Shown: in pieces, positions 53,219 through 63,402 of the stretch
Position numbering within the stretch: the first letter of the stretch is position 1
How the letters are laid out: each line of letters opens with the position of its first letter
Origin: Paracoccaceae bacterium
Lineage (GTDB): Bacteria; Pseudomonadota; Alphaproteobacteria; Rhodobacterales; Rhodobacteraceae
Assembly (NCBI GenBank): GCA_014872815.1
Contig: WKFK01000002.1
Coordinates: forward strand, 94,722-158,721
DNA length: 64,000 nucleotides
Direction: 5' to 3'
The notes under the pieces: model-generated
Databases searched by the model: none
The model's input: the letters and a program-made list of their open reading frames with translations, nothing else
Told to the model about the DNA's origin: nothing
Translations under genes and position numbers: made by a program

Positions 53219-54390
53219 TCCACCACCTCGAACTGATCCAGATATTTGTCCGAGATTTCAATCCCCAACCCGGGTTTGTTGTCATCCAGATCCAGATAGC
53301 CGTCAACCGCGTCCGGATCGCCATCGAAGATGTAGTAGAACAGCTCGTTACCCACTTCGACGTCAAACACCGGGAAGTACTCGCTGATCATGCAATTGGC
53401 GTTGGCCATGGTCAGGTGGTAGTTGTGCATTTGTCCGGCGTGCGGAATGACCGGCACCTGGAAAGCCTCGGCAATGGCGTTGATTTTCTGCGCCGCCGTA
53501 ATGCCCCCAACCCGGTTGGTGTCATATTGCAGCACGCTCACGGCTTTCTTTTCGATCAGGTCTTTGCAACCGATCACTGAGAACTCATGCTCGCCGCCGG
53601 AAATTGGCACGATGTTCATGGCGTTGAGTTCGCGATACCCTTCCACGTCGTCGGCGATCACCGGTTCTTCGAGCCAGCGTGGCTCGTATTTGGCCAGTTT
53701 GGGCAACATGCGCTTGGTATAATCAAGGTTCCAGCCCTGATAACACTCCAGCATCAGGTCCACGTCATAGCCAACAACCTCACGCACCGCTTCGACCCGT
53801 TTCAGGTTTTCGCGCATGCCTGCCATGCCGTCTTTCGGGCCCCAGCCGAAGCGCATTTTATAGCCTTGGTAGTTGTTCTTTTGGGCCTCTTCCGCCTCGG
53901 CCTGCATCGCCTCGATGGGGCCGGAGTAGAGTTTGGAATAATAGACCGGGATCTTTTCTTTGGTGCGCCCACCCAACAGTTTGAACACCGGTTTGTTTGC
54001 CAACTTGCCCATCAAATCCCAGATCGCGAGATCGACAGCAGAGATAGCGGTCATGCCGATGCCTTTGCGGCCCCACGCGTGGGAGCGGCGGTACATCTTT
54101 TCCCAAAGATAGGCGTAGTCAAACGGATCTTCGCCAATCACCATCGGCGCAAACCAATCATCAATGGCCTTTTTCACCACAGTGGGCGCCAAGGCGGCGT
54201 TGCCGATGCCCACGGTGCCATCTTCGGTCTCAATTTCGCAGGTCAGCCACTGGTGAAAGCGGAACGAGGCCATGGCATCGCCTTTGTCCCAGAGGACGTC
54301 GCTGGCGTTGGTGCAGAAGTTCCCGGTTGGGGGAACGGTCTTGCCTTGCCAGTTCCAGACACGGGTACGGACGGATTTAATTTTGGTCAT
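53215..54390 (-). CDS. Enolase-superfamily sugar-acid dehydratase (L-rhamnonate dehydratase-like)
   Basis: A 391-residue mandelate racemase/muconate-lactonising enzyme. The metal ligands are in [23 protein letters not shown] and SGGEHEF; the Asp/His dyad is in [11 protein letters not shown] and [12 protein letters not shown]. The long [19 protein letters not shown] stretch and the HEF segment resemble L-rhamnonate dehydratases. It makes a 2-keto-3-deoxy acid from a sugar acid, which the DapA-like protein can process. It follows TctA by 3 nt in the operon. The exact sugar acid is uncertain. Confidence 0.82.
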   Translation of the reverse strand: MTKIKSVRTRVWNWQGKTVPPTGNFCTNASDVLWDKGDAMASFRFHQWLTCEIETEDGTVGIGNAALAPTVVKKAIDDWFAPMVIGEDPFDYAYLWEKMYRRSHAWGRKGIGMTAISAVDLAIWDLMGKLANKPVFKLLGGRTKEKIPVYYSKLYSGPIEAMQAEAEEAQKNNYQGYKMRFGWGPKDGMAGMRENLKRVEAVREVVGYDVDLMLECYQGWNLDYTKRMLPKLAKYEPRWLEEPVIADDVEGYRELNAMNIVPISGGEHEFSVIGCKDLIEKKAVSVLQYDTNRVGGITAAQKINAIAEAFQVPVIPHAGQMHNYHLTMANANCMISEYFPVFDVEVGNELFYYIFDGDPDAVDGYLDLDDNKPGLGIEISDKYLDQFEVVE

Positions 54391-54392
54391 TG

Positions 54393-55892
54393 TTATTCTC
54401 CGGTCGACTTAAGCGGCGAGCGTTGTTTGAAAAGACGTCCCCAGACCATCGGGCCAAACAGGGCCAGAATGGTGAGAACAAAGAACAAAAGGGACAGTGG
54501 GCGTGTGGCCATGAGCCACCATTTTTCATCCAGCATCACCATGGATTGCCCAAGGCGTGTTTCCAGCATGCCGCCCAGGATCAGACCGATGGCCATGGGC
54601 ACAACAGAGAATCCGTGCCGCCGCATGAAGAAGCCAACGATCCCGGCGCCAATCGCGATCCAGACATCCATCATGGATTGCTCCAGCGCATAGGCCCCCA
54701 CAATCGAGAAGATGAAGACAATCGGCCACAGGATCTGAATTGGGATCAGGGTCACGCGGGCAAAGATCTTGGCGCCCCACAGTCCGATGAAGAAGAACAG
54801 GATGTTCACAAACATCATCGACCAGAAGATCGCAAAGGCGAAGTCGGCCTGTTCTGTGAACATGGTGGGCCCCGGGCGTAAGCCGTGCACCATCAGACCA
54901 GCCAGGATCACCGCCGCAGTTGGACTGCCGGGGATACCGAGCGCCAAGGTCGGCACCATGGCCCCGCCGGTGGCGGAGTTGTTGGCCGCCTCAGAGCCCG
55001 CGATGCCTTCAAGCGAGCCGTTGCCAAACTCTTCGGGCTTTTTGGACCAGCGCTTGGCCTCGTTGTAGCCAATCATGGAGGCCACGGTCGCGCCTTCGGC
55101 GGGCAGAATGCCAATGAAAGTGCCAATGCCGGACGAGCGCAGGATGGTTTTCCAAACCCGTTTGTAGTCTTCGCGTGAAGGCAGTTTGATCTTCTTCATG
55201 ATCACCTGTTTGCGCTCCACATGCAGGTTGTCCGCCTGCACCAAGAGCTCGCTGATCCCGAAGACGCCAATCATGACCGGCACAAAAGGGATGCCTTCGC
55301 TGAGTTCGTTCATGCCAAAGGTGAAGCGCTCGATAGAGGTCAGCAGGTCAATGCCGACGGTGGCCAACAACACGCCAAACGCCCCGGACAGGATGTTTTT
55401 CACCGGCGAGCCGTCGCCAATAGTGGCGAGCATGGAGAGGCCAAACACCGTGAGCGCGAAGTATTCCGGCGGCGCGAAGTTGTAGGCGGCCCGCGCCATC
55501 AAGGGTGCGGCGGCCATCAGGCACACAACAGAAATGATCCCGCCAATGGTCGAGGAAACCGCGGCCATCCCCAGCGCGCGGCCTGCCTCGCCTCGCTGCG
55601 CCAACGGGTAGCCATCAAGGCAGGTCGTGGCGCTGGCCGAGGTTCCGGGAGTGTTGATCAAAATGGCGGTGATCGCGCCCGCAAAAGTGGCGGCGCAATA
55701 AATGGTTGTCAGGATCGCAATGGCCGGTACCGGGTCCATCGTGATGGTGAAAGGCAGGAGCAAGGCAACACCGGTGGTGGCGTTGAGGCCGGGCAAGGCG
55801 CCGACCAGAACACCGCCCAGCGTGGCGGCAAAAATCAGCACCATCAGGTGCGGATCTGCCAGCGCCATAAGGCCGTTAAGAGCTGCGTCCAT
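54393..55892 (-). CDS. tctA: Tripartite tricarboxylate transporter, large permease (TctA)
   Basis: A 499-residue membrane protein with about eleven or twelve hydrophobic segments. The family motifs [19 protein letters not shown] (about residue 33), [26 protein letters not shown] (about 83) and [28 protein letters not shown] (about 300) are all visible. Together with TctB and the periplasmic TctC it takes up carboxylates. It is followed within 3 nt by the dehydratase gene, so the imported compound is probably the substrate of that enzyme. Confidence 0.92.
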   Translation of the reverse strand: MDAALNGLMALADPHLMVLIFAATLGGVLVGALPGLNATTGVALLLPFTITMDPVPAIAILTTIYCAATFAGAITAILINTPGTSASATTCLDGYPLAQRGEAGRALGMAAVSSTIGGIISVVCLMAAAPLMARAAYNFAPPEYFALTVFGLSMLATIGDGSPVKNILSGAFGVLLATVGIDLLTSIERFTFGMNELSEGIPFVPVMIGVFGISELLVQADNLHVERKQVIMKKIKLPSREDYKRVWKTILRSSGIGTFIGILPAEGATVASMIGYNEAKRWSKKPEEFGNGSLEGIAGSEAANNSATGGAMVPTLALGIPGSPTAAVILAGLMVHGLRPGPTMFTEQADFAFAIFWSMMFVNILFFFIGLWGAKIFARVTLIPIQILWPIVFIFSIVGAYALEQSMMDVWIAIGAGIVGFFMRRHGFSVVPMAIGLILGGMLETRLGQSMVMLDEKWWLMATRPLSLLFFVLTILALFGPMVWGRLFKQRSPLKSTGE

Positions 55893-55897
55893 TGTCG

Positions 55898-56383
55898 TTA
55901 TCCGTACCAGAAGTTGGTGAGCAGGCCGCGCGGGAAGCGGACTTCGAAAATGCCGTCAAACAGGAAGAAAACGGCGATCGGAGAAATCAGGCCAACGAGC
56001 ACAATGGCCCAGACGCGGCGTTCTCCCCAAAGCGCCGCCAAGGACGCGGAGAACAGACCAAGGCCCAGAAACAGGTCGACTTCTGCAATCAGTAAAAAGC
56101 CGATCAACAGCCCCATGGTCATCTGCGCCATCTTGCTCAGCCGTGCGGGGGCCTCGCTTTTGTCGCGCACCATCAGCCAGACGGCGAGCAGGATGATCAG
56201 ACCAATGACAAGCTGTGGGAAATCGGACGGTTGCATGCCGCGTTTCAGGATTGGCGGAACGCGGTCAAACTGTGTTGAGAGCCAGAAGGCCCAGACACAG
56301 AACGCCACAATGCCCAGCGGCACCGCAACGTTGGAAATATGCCGGCGGGCCGGCGGGGAGGAAGAGTGCTCTTCGGCGTGCAT
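55898..56383 (-). CDS. tctB: Tripartite tricarboxylate transporter, small permease (TctB)
   Basis: A 161-residue protein with four hydrophobic segments, the TctB layout: VAVPLGIVAFCVWAFWLS, QLVIGLIILLAVWLMV, TMGLLIGFLLIAEVDLFLGLGLFSA and VLVGLISPIAVFFLFDGIF. It is the small membrane partner of TctA, encoded 5 nt upstream. The N terminus before the first helix is cytoplasmic and rich in histidine, serine and proline. Assignment depends partly on operon position because TctB proteins are poorly conserved. Confidence 0.88.
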   Translation of the reverse strand: MHAEEHSSSPPARRHISNVAVPLGIVAFCVWAFWLSTQFDRVPPILKRGMQPSDFPQLVIGLIILLAVWLMVRDKSEAPARLSKMAQMTMGLLIGFLLIAEVDLFLGLGLFSASLAALWGERRVWAIVLVGLISPIAVFFLFDGIFEVRFPRGLLTNFWYG

Positions 56384-56455
56384 TGGGGAGCCCTTGCGAA
56401 AAGAGAGGGCGGCGCGGCGCCAATTGGGAGGGTGCCGCCGCGCCGGGTGGTCAGA

Positions 56456-57406
56456 TTACTCGATGAAGCCCAGCTCTTTCAGAGCGGATTCCATATCGGT
56501 GACCATCGTGGTGATCTGGTTGCCCCACTCCTCGGAGCCCACCACGGAGGTGCTGTCCAGACCCACGGACTCCAGGAACCCCTGGTAGACGCCGTGCTGC
56601 ATGGATTTCATCAGCGCCGTTTCGATCTTCTCGGCCACCTCATCCGGCGTGTCTTTGTGCACCACAAAGCCGCGCACGGTGGAGAAGCTCACGTCGATGC
56701 CCATCTCTTTGGCGGTTTTCACGTCTGGCAGACCGGCCATACGCTCATTGGCCAGCACCACAATCGGGCAGACATCGCCTGCGTCGATCTGAGAACCCGC
56801 TTCGGCAAGGTTCAGGACCGCCGCATCCACCGCACCTGCAACCAGCTGGGTTGCCAGCTCGCCACCGCCATCAAACGGAACGATTTTTGGGGTCTGCATG
56901 CCGCCTTTTTTGGTGAACATGAAAGCAGACACATCGTCGATGTTGCCCAAGTGGGTGGTACCGTAGCTGATGGGCGCGTCTTTTTGAGCCGCAACAAAAG
57001 CCTCTGCATCGGCATAGGCGCCGCATTTCACCATCAGGATTTGCGGGTCATCCGTACCGCGCGCAATCGGACGAATGTCATCCAGCGTCATTTTGGTTTT
57101 GCCTTTGGCAACGGTTGCCGCATGGCCGATGGTGAAGGTCAGGATGGAGTACCCATCCGCAGGTACGGTCAGGTAGTGGTCCATCGCAACCGCACCGCCG
57201 CCACCTTTTTTGTTCACAACCACCATGTCGGCTTTCAACTCGCGACGCGCACGCAGCATCATCATGCGCGTGGTTACGTCTGTGCCACCGCCGTTACCGG
57301 CATGGGTCACCACCTCAATGGTTTTGGACGGGTATTCGTCCGCGCTCGCAATGGCACCGGCCAAGGCCATGGTGGCGAACGAAACAGTGGCAAGAAACTT
57401 CTTCAT
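56456..57406 (-). CDS. tctC: Tripartite tricarboxylate transporter substrate-binding protein (TctC)
   Basis: A 316-residue periplasmic binding protein with a signal peptide (MKKFLATVSFATMALAGAIASAD). The mature protein starts EYPSKTIEVVTHAGNGGGTDVTTRMMM, the typical Bug/TctC first loop that binds a carboxylate, and has VVNKKGGGGAVAMDHYL. An AGGAGG lies 11 nt before the ATG at 57406; the frame upstream of it is not coding-like. It is the first gene of the eight-gene sugar-acid operon. Confidence 0.92.
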   Translation of the reverse strand: MKKFLATVSFATMALAGAIASADEYPSKTIEVVTHAGNGGGTDVTTRMMMLRARRELKADMVVVNKKGGGGAVAMDHYLTVPADGYSILTFTIGHAATVAKGKTKMTLDDIRPIARGTDDPQILMVKCGAYADAEAFVAAQKDAPISYGTTHLGNIDDVSAFMFTKKGGMQTPKIVPFDGGGELATQLVAGAVDAAVLNLAEAGSQIDAGDVCPIVVLANERMAGLPDVKTAKEMGIDVSFSTVRGFVVHKDTPDEVAEKIETALMKSMQHGVYQGFLESVGLDSTSVVGSEEWGNQITTMVTDMESALKELGFIE

Positions 57407-57490
57407 TAGTCTGATCCTCCTAGGGTTTGCGACCGGACCTCCTCTTGGCCGATTCGCAATCTCACATTGCTCTTCTACACGGTATTTGGA

Positions 57491-57506
57491 ATTTGGTATA
57501 CCAAAT
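57491..57506. promoter_or_regulatory. GntR (FCD)-type operator upstream of tctC
   Basis: ATTTGGTATACCAAAT is a perfect 16-bp palindrome 85 bp upstream of tctC. The TGGTATACCA core is of the kind bound by FCD-type GntR regulators. Partial copies of the arms (TTTGGAAT at 57485, ATTCCAAA at 57512) flank it. The regulator is probably the one encoded at 51592-52302. Confidence 0.75.
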
Positions 57507-57568
57507 TTTGGATTCCAAAACTTCTTAGGGATCACCAAATAGACAAGGAAGCCACCTCCCAAAATGCC

Positions 57569-57592
57569 AAAGGGCACCCTGTGGTGCCCTTT
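57569..57592 (-). terminator. Terminator after puuD
   Basis: AAAGGGCACC (57569-57578) and GGTGCCCTTT (57583-57592) form a perfect 10-bp stem with a CTGT loop, 30 nt after the puuD stop on the minus strand. Confidence 0.8.
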
Positions 57593-57621
57593 CCGTTATG
57601 CGCAACGAAAAAATAAGTGGA

Positions 57622-58857
57622 TTATCCGCCGCGACGAACCTCTTTGATCCAAGCCACAATCAGGTCACGGCTTTCCTGATCCATCTCGATGGCGTTTGGC
57701 GGTGGCATGGCGTGGGTGCGCCCCGCTTGCAAATAAATCTGCTCTGCGTGGCGCGCCACATCTGCCTCGGTTTCCAACACCACACCTTTGGGGGCCCAGT
57801 GCAAGCCCTCCCAAGAGGGCTCGCGTGCATGGCACATGGAGCAGTTGCCGAGCACCGCATAATAAGCGTCCTCAAACCCATCGGCCGAGGCAAACTTCTG
57901 CTCGTAAGCGGTCAGCTCGCGGGCTTCAGACTCTTCATAGGTTTCGCCAGTCTGCGCCGTGGAGAGCCAAGCAATGGCGATCATCAACAGCGCGGTGATC
58001 AGCCAGGTCCAAAGCGGGCCTTTGCCGGTGCGGTGCATGGTGTTGAAGTAGTGGCGAATGGTGACGCCTGTCAGGAAGATCAGGCTGGCGATGATCCAGG
58101 CATACTCGGTGGCGAAGGCCAGCGGGTAGTGGTTGGACAGCATCAGGAACACCACCGGCAGAGTCAGGTAGTTGTTGTGGGTGGAACGCACCTTGGCGAT
58201 CTTGCCGTATTTGGCATCCGGAGTACGGCCGTTTTTCAGGTCATCCACCACAATGCGTTGGTTTGGCATGATCTGAAAGAACACGTTGGCGGTCATGATG
58301 GTGGCAGTGAAAGCCCCCAGATGCAGCAGCGCGGCACGGCCGGTGAATATCTGGTTGTAGCCCCAGGACATCACCACGAGGATGGCAAACAGCAGCAGCA
58401 TCAGCAGGGTTGGCTGCTCGCTGAGCTTGGATTTGCACATGAAATCATAGGCCAGCCAGCCAATGGTCAGGGAGCCGCCGGAGATCAGGATGCCTTGGAA
58501 CAGGCTCAGATCCGCCTTGGTTGGGTCCAACAAGAAGAGCTCGCCCCCCACCCAGTAGACAATCATCAAAAGCGCCGCACCGGAGAGCCACGTGGTGTAG
58601 CTCTGCCATTTATGCCATGTCAGGTGCTCCGGCATTTCAGACGGGGCCACGAGGTATTTCACGGTGTGATAGAAGCCGCCGCCGTGCACTTCCCACTCTT
58701 CGCCATAGGCGCCTTCGGGCAGGTGTTTGGCTGGTTTCAGCATTAGGTCCAATGCGATGAAATAGAACGACGCGCCAATCCATGCCATGGCGGTGATGAC
58801 ATGTAGCCAGCGCACCGAGAACGCGATCCAGTCCCATAGAATTGCCATATCGTACAT
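57622..58857 (-). CDS. puuD: Urate oxidase PuuD, membrane-bound cytochrome c type
   Basis: A 411-residue protein: eight or nine membrane helices in the first 300 residues (starting WIAFSVRWLHVITAMAWIGASFYFIALD) and a C-terminal cytochrome c domain with the haem motif CSMCH (in NCSMCHAREPSW, about residue 335) and MPPPNAIEM as the likely axial methionine region. PuuD oxidises urate to 5-hydroxyisourate using respiratory electron acceptors. uraH, the enzyme for the next step, is encoded 190 bp upstream on the same strand, separated by a terminator. Confidence 0.92.
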   Translation of the reverse strand: MYDMAILWDWIAFSVRWLHVITAMAWIGASFYFIALDLMLKPAKHLPEGAYGEEWEVHGGGFYHTVKYLVAPSEMPEHLTWHKWQSYTTWLSGAALLMIVYWVGGELFLLDPTKADLSLFQGILISGGSLTIGWLAYDFMCKSKLSEQPTLLMLLLFAILVVMSWGYNQIFTGRAALLHLGAFTATIMTANVFFQIMPNQRIVVDDLKNGRTPDAKYGKIAKVRSTHNNYLTLPVVFLMLSNHYPLAFATEYAWIIASLIFLTGVTIRHYFNTMHRTGKGPLWTWLITALLMIAIAWLSTAQTGETYEESEARELTAYEQKFASADGFEDAYYAVLGNCSMCHAREPSWEGLHWAPKGVVLETEADVARHAEQIYLQAGRTHAMPPPNAIEMDQESRDLIVAWIKEVRRGG

Positions 58858-58992
58858 GGCGGTCTCCCCTAGATTCGTATTTGGTTCAGTCTACGCGACC
58901 GGGCCTTTGTTCGTAATTCCCTCTAAATGCCAAGCAGTATCAAAAATTTCAGAACAATAAAAACCCATCACGGTGGAACACGTCGCACAGAA

Positions 58993-59025
58993 AAAGGGCG
59001 CGCCCGAAATCGGAGCACGCCCTTT
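58993..59025 (-). terminator. Terminator after uraH
   Basis: AAAGGGCG (58993-59000) pairs with CGCCCTTT (59018-59025), followed on the minus strand by TTCTGTG after an A/T run. It separates uraH from puuD. Confidence 0.72.
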
Positions 59026-59048
59026 CAAAACTGTTTTGCCCTAAAGCC

Positions 59049-59402
59049 TTAGCTGCCGCGATAGGTGGAGTAGCCAAACGGGGAGAGCAGCAGCGGCACG
59101 TGGTAATGCGAGGCTTCCGACATGCCAAAGCGGATCGGCACCACATCAAGAAAACGTGGCTCTTCCGGCGGGGTGCCGCAGGCGTCCAGATAAGCCCCGG
59201 CGTGGAAGATCAACTCATATTCACCGGTGGCGAACTCTGCGGCGGGCAGGATTTGCTCATCAGTGCGGCCATCATCATTGGTGACCAAAGATTTGAGTTT
59301 GGTGCGGGTCTCGCCGTCGATCCGGTAGAGATCAATTTTCAGCCCCTCAGCAGGGCAGCCACGGGCGGTGTCCAGAACATGGGTGGTCAGATAGCCGGTC
59401 AT
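59049..59402 (-). CDS. uraH: 5-hydroxyisourate hydrolase
   Basis: A 117-residue transthyretin-like hydrolase that opens 5-hydroxyisourate in urate breakdown. The first motif [24 protein letters not shown] supplies an active-site histidine, [12 protein letters not shown] the arginine region, and the C terminus YSTYRGS is the diagnostic YRGS end of HIU hydrolases. It complements PuuD nearby. The next enzyme (OHCU decarboxylase) is not in the window. Confidence 0.93.
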   Translation of the reverse strand: MTGYLTTHVLDTARGCPAEGLKIDLYRIDGETRTKLKSLVTNDDGRTDEQILPAAEFATGEYELIFHAGAYLDACGTPPEEPRFLDVVPIRFGMSEASHYHVPLLLSPFGYSTYRGS

Positions 59403-59583
59403 GGGCCTGTCTCCTGATTGTTTGTATTGGTTTTAGTCCGGTTGAGGCGTTGGAAGCAAAGCCTGTCTGAGACGATGCACTTTCCGCTTTTTCTTGAAAA
59501 ACAACTGCGATTATCTGGCATATCCAGCAATGCGCGCTACGGTGCGCCGACCGCCAAACCAAATTTGATAAAGAAAGACCCCG

Positions 59584-60342
59584 ATGACTGTTTTGGAAAT
59601 TGTTGTGCTGGCTTTGACCGGATTTGGCGCTGGCGTTGTGAACACCATTGCGGGGGGCGGGACGTTTTTGACCTTCCCGGCGCTGGTCTGGGCCGGGGTG
59701 CCGCCGGTGGCGGCCAATGCCACCAGCGCGGTGTCGGTGTTCCCCGGCTATCTGGGCGGGGCGATTGGGTTTCTGTCAGAACTCAAAACCTTGTCACGCA
59801 CACAAATGATCGGTCTCACCGTCATCACTTTGGCCGGCGGATTGACGGGGTCGCTGTTGTTGTTGGTGTCCTCCAACGCGGTGTTTTCCTACGTGGTGCC
59901 GTTTCTGCTGATGTTTGCCACCACCGCGTTTTTACTGGGGGCAAGATTGCAGGTCTGGGCGCAGGAAAAAGCCAAATGGTTCAAGCCGGAAGGCGCCGTG
60001 GGGCTATTTCTGGTCAGCGTTTATGGCGGCTATTTCAACGGCGGCTTGGGAATTGTGCTATTGGCGCTGTTTGCCATGTGGGGCTGGCGCGACATTCACC
60101 TGATGAACGGGGTGAAAAACGGGCTGTCCTTTGCACTGTCCGCCATTTCCGTAGCGACCTTCGCCGTGGCAGGCTTGGTGGTCTGGCCGATGGCGGTGCT
60201 GATGATGGTGTTTGCGGTGTTGGGGGGCTACAGCGGGGCCTTTGTCGCCAAGGCCATTCCGGCCTCGGTGGTGCGCTGGATCGTGGTCGTGATTGGCTAC
60301 GGCATGAGCGCGGTGTTTCTGGCGCGGTTGTTTGTCAGCTGA
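59584..60342 (+). CDS. TauE/SafE-family sulfite/anion exporter-like permease
   Basis: A 252-residue membrane protein with eight hydrophobic segments and the family motifs GFGAGVVNTIAGGGTFLTFPAL (about residue 12) and VYGGYFNGGLGIVLLALFAM (about 140), an internal duplication typical of TauE/SafE. These move sulfite, sulfoacetate or other organic anions. It is the only plus-strand gene of the purine locus, convergent with guaD and divergent from uraH, so its substrate may be a product of purine or taurine breakdown. Confidence 0.85.
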   Translation: MTVLEIVVLALTGFGAGVVNTIAGGGTFLTFPALVWAGVPPVAANATSAVSVFPGYLGGAIGFLSELKTLSRTQMIGLTVITLAGGLTGSLLLLVSSNAVFSYVVPFLLMFATTAFLLGARLQVWAQEKAKWFKPEGAVGLFLVSVYGGYFNGGLGIVLLALFAMWGWRDIHLMNGVKNGLSFALSAISVATFAVAGLVVWPMAVLMMVFAVLGGYSGAFVAKAIPASVVRWIVVVIGYGMSAVFLARLFVS

Positions 60343-60376
60343 CCCGATTGGGGCCAGCTGACGGGGGGCTAGGAAA

Positions 60377-61735
60377 TCAAGCGGTTTCGAGAACCGGCGC
60401 AATGGCAGGCTTGCGCAAAGACTGTTTGCGGTCGTTCTTTTGCGCCACACCTGCAACATATGTCTCAGCGACCGCGCGGTCATCGCCCAGAGTTTGCAGA
60501 ATGAACAGCTCCTCGGAGAGGCTTTCGGCGCGCTGCATGCGCAGGTCCATGGCGTGGGTGGCCTTGGAATCCAGCACCACAACGTCGGCATCCGAACCTG
60601 CCGCCAGCGTGCCAATTTTATCAGACAGGCCCAGCACCTCGGCGTTGCCACGGGTGATCCAGTCAAAGGCGCGCAGCGGGTGCAGTTTCTGCTTCTGAAG
60701 TTGCAGGATTTTGTAGCCCTCGTTGAGGGTTTGCAGCATCGAGTAGCTGGTCCCTGCTCCGATGTCGGTGGCAATCGCATTCTGAATGCCTCGCGCGCGC
60801 AGCCCGCCGTCGTCAAAAAGGCCACTGCCTAAGAACAGGTTAGACGTTGGGCAGAACACCGGTTTGGCTTGGGTTTCCGCCAGCACATCGATCTCGCGCG
60901 GTGTCAGGTGGATGGAGTGGCCCAGCAAGGTTTTGGGCGTCAGCAGGCCGTAGCCTTCATACACACCGAGGTAATCCGGCGCGTCCGGGTAGAGTTCTTT
61001 GGTGAAGGCGATTTCGTCGTGGTTTTCGCTCAGGTGGGTCTGCACAAAACACGCGGGGTGCTCCGCCACCAAAGCCTGCGCCATCTGCATCTGCTCTGGC
61101 GTTGAGGTGATGGCAAAGCGCGGGGTGATAGCGTAATGCGCGCGCCCCTTGCCATGCCATTTGGCAATCATCTTTTTGCTGTCGTCATAGCTGGACTTCG
61201 GCGTGTCGCGCAGGGCGTCAGGCGCGTTGCGGTCCATCATGACCTTACCGCCGATCATGCACATGTTGCGCTTCTCGGCCTCGGTAAAATAGGCCTCCAC
61301 GGACGCGGTGTGCACCGAGCAGTAGGACACCGCCGTGGTGGTCCCATGGCTGGTCAGCAGGTCGTAGAAATGTCCCGCCATGGCTGTGCTGTGTTTGGGG
61401 TCTTCAAAGCGGGTCTCTTCGGGGAAGGTGTAATTGTTGAGCCAATCCAGAAGCTGTTCGCCCCAGGAGGCAATCACCTGCACCTGCGGGAAATGCACGT
61501 GCGTGTCGATAAACCCTGGCAGCAGCAGGTGGGGCCGGTGGTCTTTGACCATAGCGTTCGGGGCCTTCGCCGCGAGGTCTTGGTAAACGCCGGTGGCTTT
61601 GATCTTGCCACCCTCGATCAAGATCGCGCCGTCCTTGATGTAGGTATAGGCGTCAGTGTCCATTTCATCCGCGGGGGCAGCGTGAAAATCCAGAATACGG
61701 CCTCGCAGGAGCGTTTGGGTCTCTGTGTGTGACAT
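60377..61735 (-). CDS. guaD: Guanine deaminase
   Basis: A 452-residue amidohydrolase converting guanine to xanthine. Zinc ligands: PGFIDTHVHFPQ (HxH, about residue 73), TPRFAITS, HLSENHDEI (about 230) and the later aspartate in DIGAGTSYSML, with HSIHLTPREID supplying another histidine. The start at 61735 (MSHTETQTLLRG) removes a non-conserved head present in a longer frame. It follows an NCS2 purine permease gene by 87 bp, forming a salvage/degradation unit. Confidence 0.92.
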   Translation of the reverse strand: MSHTETQTLLRGRILDFHAAPADEMDTDAYTYIKDGAILIEGGKIKATGVYQDLAAKAPNAMVKDHRPHLLLPGFIDTHVHFPQVQVIASWGEQLLDWLNNYTFPEETRFEDPKHSTAMAGHFYDLLTSHGTTTAVSYCSVHTASVEAYFTEAEKRNMCMIGGKVMMDRNAPDALRDTPKSSYDDSKKMIAKWHGKGRAHYAITPRFAITSTPEQMQMAQALVAEHPACFVQTHLSENHDEIAFTKELYPDAPDYLGVYEGYGLLTPKTLLGHSIHLTPREIDVLAETQAKPVFCPTSNLFLGSGLFDDGGLRARGIQNAIATDIGAGTSYSMLQTLNEGYKILQLQKQKLHPLRAFDWITRGNAEVLGLSDKIGTLAAGSDADVVVLDSKATHAMDLRMQRAESLSEELFILQTLGDDRAVAETYVAGVAQKNDRKQSLRKPAIAPVLETA

Positions 61736-61821
61736 GATCGGGTCCAATGTGGAGGAAGGAAAAGGTGCGGGCCGCCGAAGGACAAGGCTGGCCCGCACAA
61801 GGGCGTCCGGGGAAGTGGACG

Positions 61822-63402
61822 TTATTCAGCGGGCGCCGGGGCCTCATCCACCACCGCATGTGCGTTCACGAGGTCATCCTCTTTGTGAAACAGCGGATAG
61901 ATGTAGAGGAAGGCGGCCGCGATCAGGTAGCCGGAGGTCACACCGTTAAGTGCAGGCCACTGCAAGCTGGCACCATGGATTATACCAAAGGCGGACATCA
62001 CAGCAGCCGCGAGGGCAAAACCACCGGCGTTGCGGAAGCGGCCATCAATGACGCTGGCGACAATGGCCCCCCAAATCAGACCGGTCAGGATTGCGCCTTG
62101 CGAGAGGGCCAGGTGCCCTTCGAAATGCGCGCCTTGCTGCAACAGCGCTGCGGTCAGAGCCTCGTCACCAAGGCTTGGCAGACCGGCCACGCCCACGGCC
62201 CCCAATGCGCCCATCAGCGAGCCCCATTTCACCATCAGGAAAGACGACACATGTGGCATCATCGCGATGGTCACCGCTGCCATGTGATCAGTTTTCACCG
62301 AATGCGCAGTGTTGGTGATCAGGCTGAGCGCGACAAACACCAGCACCGGGGCCGCGGCTGCGGTCGGGATCAGGTTGTTGAGGAAGGCGAGCAGACCAAA
62401 GAAGGCTGCCAACGGGACCACCGCGCCGACGCCGATGATGTAGCCGGCATGTGCGCCCATACGCTTGTAAGCCGGGTGGCCGATGTAAGCCGTGGTTGGG
62501 AAAGGCGAACCAAAGACCGCGCCGACCATTGTGCCCATGCCGTCCGTAATCTGACAGGTGGCGACAGGGTAGTGATCGCCCGCCGCTTCGGCACTTTCCA
62601 CGTTGTTCATGGTTTCGATGAAGTTGTAGATCTGCACCGGCACCAGCACGAGGAACAGCTCCGGGTTGGCAAACAGATACTGAATGCCTGCAATCAGGTC
62701 GCCGATGTAGGGTAATGGCGGATAGAAGCCAACGCCGTCCAGACTGAGCTTGGCTTCGCCAATGCCAAAGGCCACCACGGTACCGACAATCAGGGCAAGC
62801 AAGCCGGCGGGGATGTTGTATGGCAACCGAAAGCGGCCCACGAGCCCCCAGAGGATGATGATCATCGAGGCAAAACCTATGAACGGGTTTTCAAACACGG
62901 TGGCCAAGGGCACGGTACCGATGAACACCAGCGCGATGCCGCAGAGTGTACCAAGCATGCCGGCACGTGGGGTCACACGTTTCAGCCACGGGCCAATCAC
63001 CGCGCCCAGAGCAGCAACGATACCGCCCATGAAACCTGCGCCAATGCCCACCTGCCAGGCCAACATTGGGTCGTTGGTGGACCAGTAAATCGGGCCAATC
63101 ACGCCAAAGAGATAGACAAACATCACCGGCGTCGAGATGCCGTAGGGCAGCGCGGTCACATCGCGGCCATGTTGGGCGGCGGCGCGTCTGGCCAAGCCTA
63201 CATAAACGGCGATCCCGGCCAGAATGGCCACAGCCGCGCCCGGCACGATGCGGCCATAAACAATCTCGGCAGGCATCTGGAACACAAACTGACAAACGCC
63301 AGCCAGCACCATCAAGTTGATCAGGTTGTCGGTGAACAGCGCCCAAAAGGCACTAAAATCGCTGCGGTGAAACAGCTTGTAGGTATAGCTACCATCCCTC
63401 AT
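61822..63402 (-). CDS. NCS2-family purine permease
   Basis: A 526-residue nucleobase transporter with about 13 membrane helices. TALPYGISTPVMFVYLFGVIGPIYW (about residue 83) and NFIETMNNVESAEAAGDHYP (about 240), with the conserved substrate-site glutamate, and GSPFPTTAYIGHPAYKRMGA (about 275) fit the AzgA/guanine-hypoxanthine branch. It imports a purine base with protons, probably guanine, hypoxanthine or xanthine given the guaD gene downstream. GGAGG stands 6 nt before the ATG at 63402. Confidence 0.88.
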   Translation of the reverse strand: MRDGSYTYKLFHRSDFSAFWALFTDNLINLMVLAGVCQFVFQMPAEIVYGRIVPGAAVAILAGIAVYVGLARRAAAQHGRDVTALPYGISTPVMFVYLFGVIGPIYWSTNDPMLAWQVGIGAGFMGGIVAALGAVIGPWLKRVTPRAGMLGTLCGIALVFIGTVPLATVFENPFIGFASMIIILWGLVGRFRLPYNIPAGLLALIVGTVVAFGIGEAKLSLDGVGFYPPLPYIGDLIAGIQYLFANPELFLVLVPVQIYNFIETMNNVESAEAAGDHYPVATCQITDGMGTMVGAVFGSPFPTTAYIGHPAYKRMGAHAGYIIGVGAVVPLAAFFGLLAFLNNLIPTAAAAPVLVFVALSLITNTAHSVKTDHMAAVTIAMMPHVSSFLMVKWGSLMGALGAVGVAGLPSLGDEALTAALLQQGAHFEGHLALSQGAILTGLIWGAIVASVIDGRFRNAGGFALAAAVMSAFGIIHGASLQWPALNGVTSGYLIAAAFLYIYPLFHKEDDLVNAHAVVDEAPAPAE

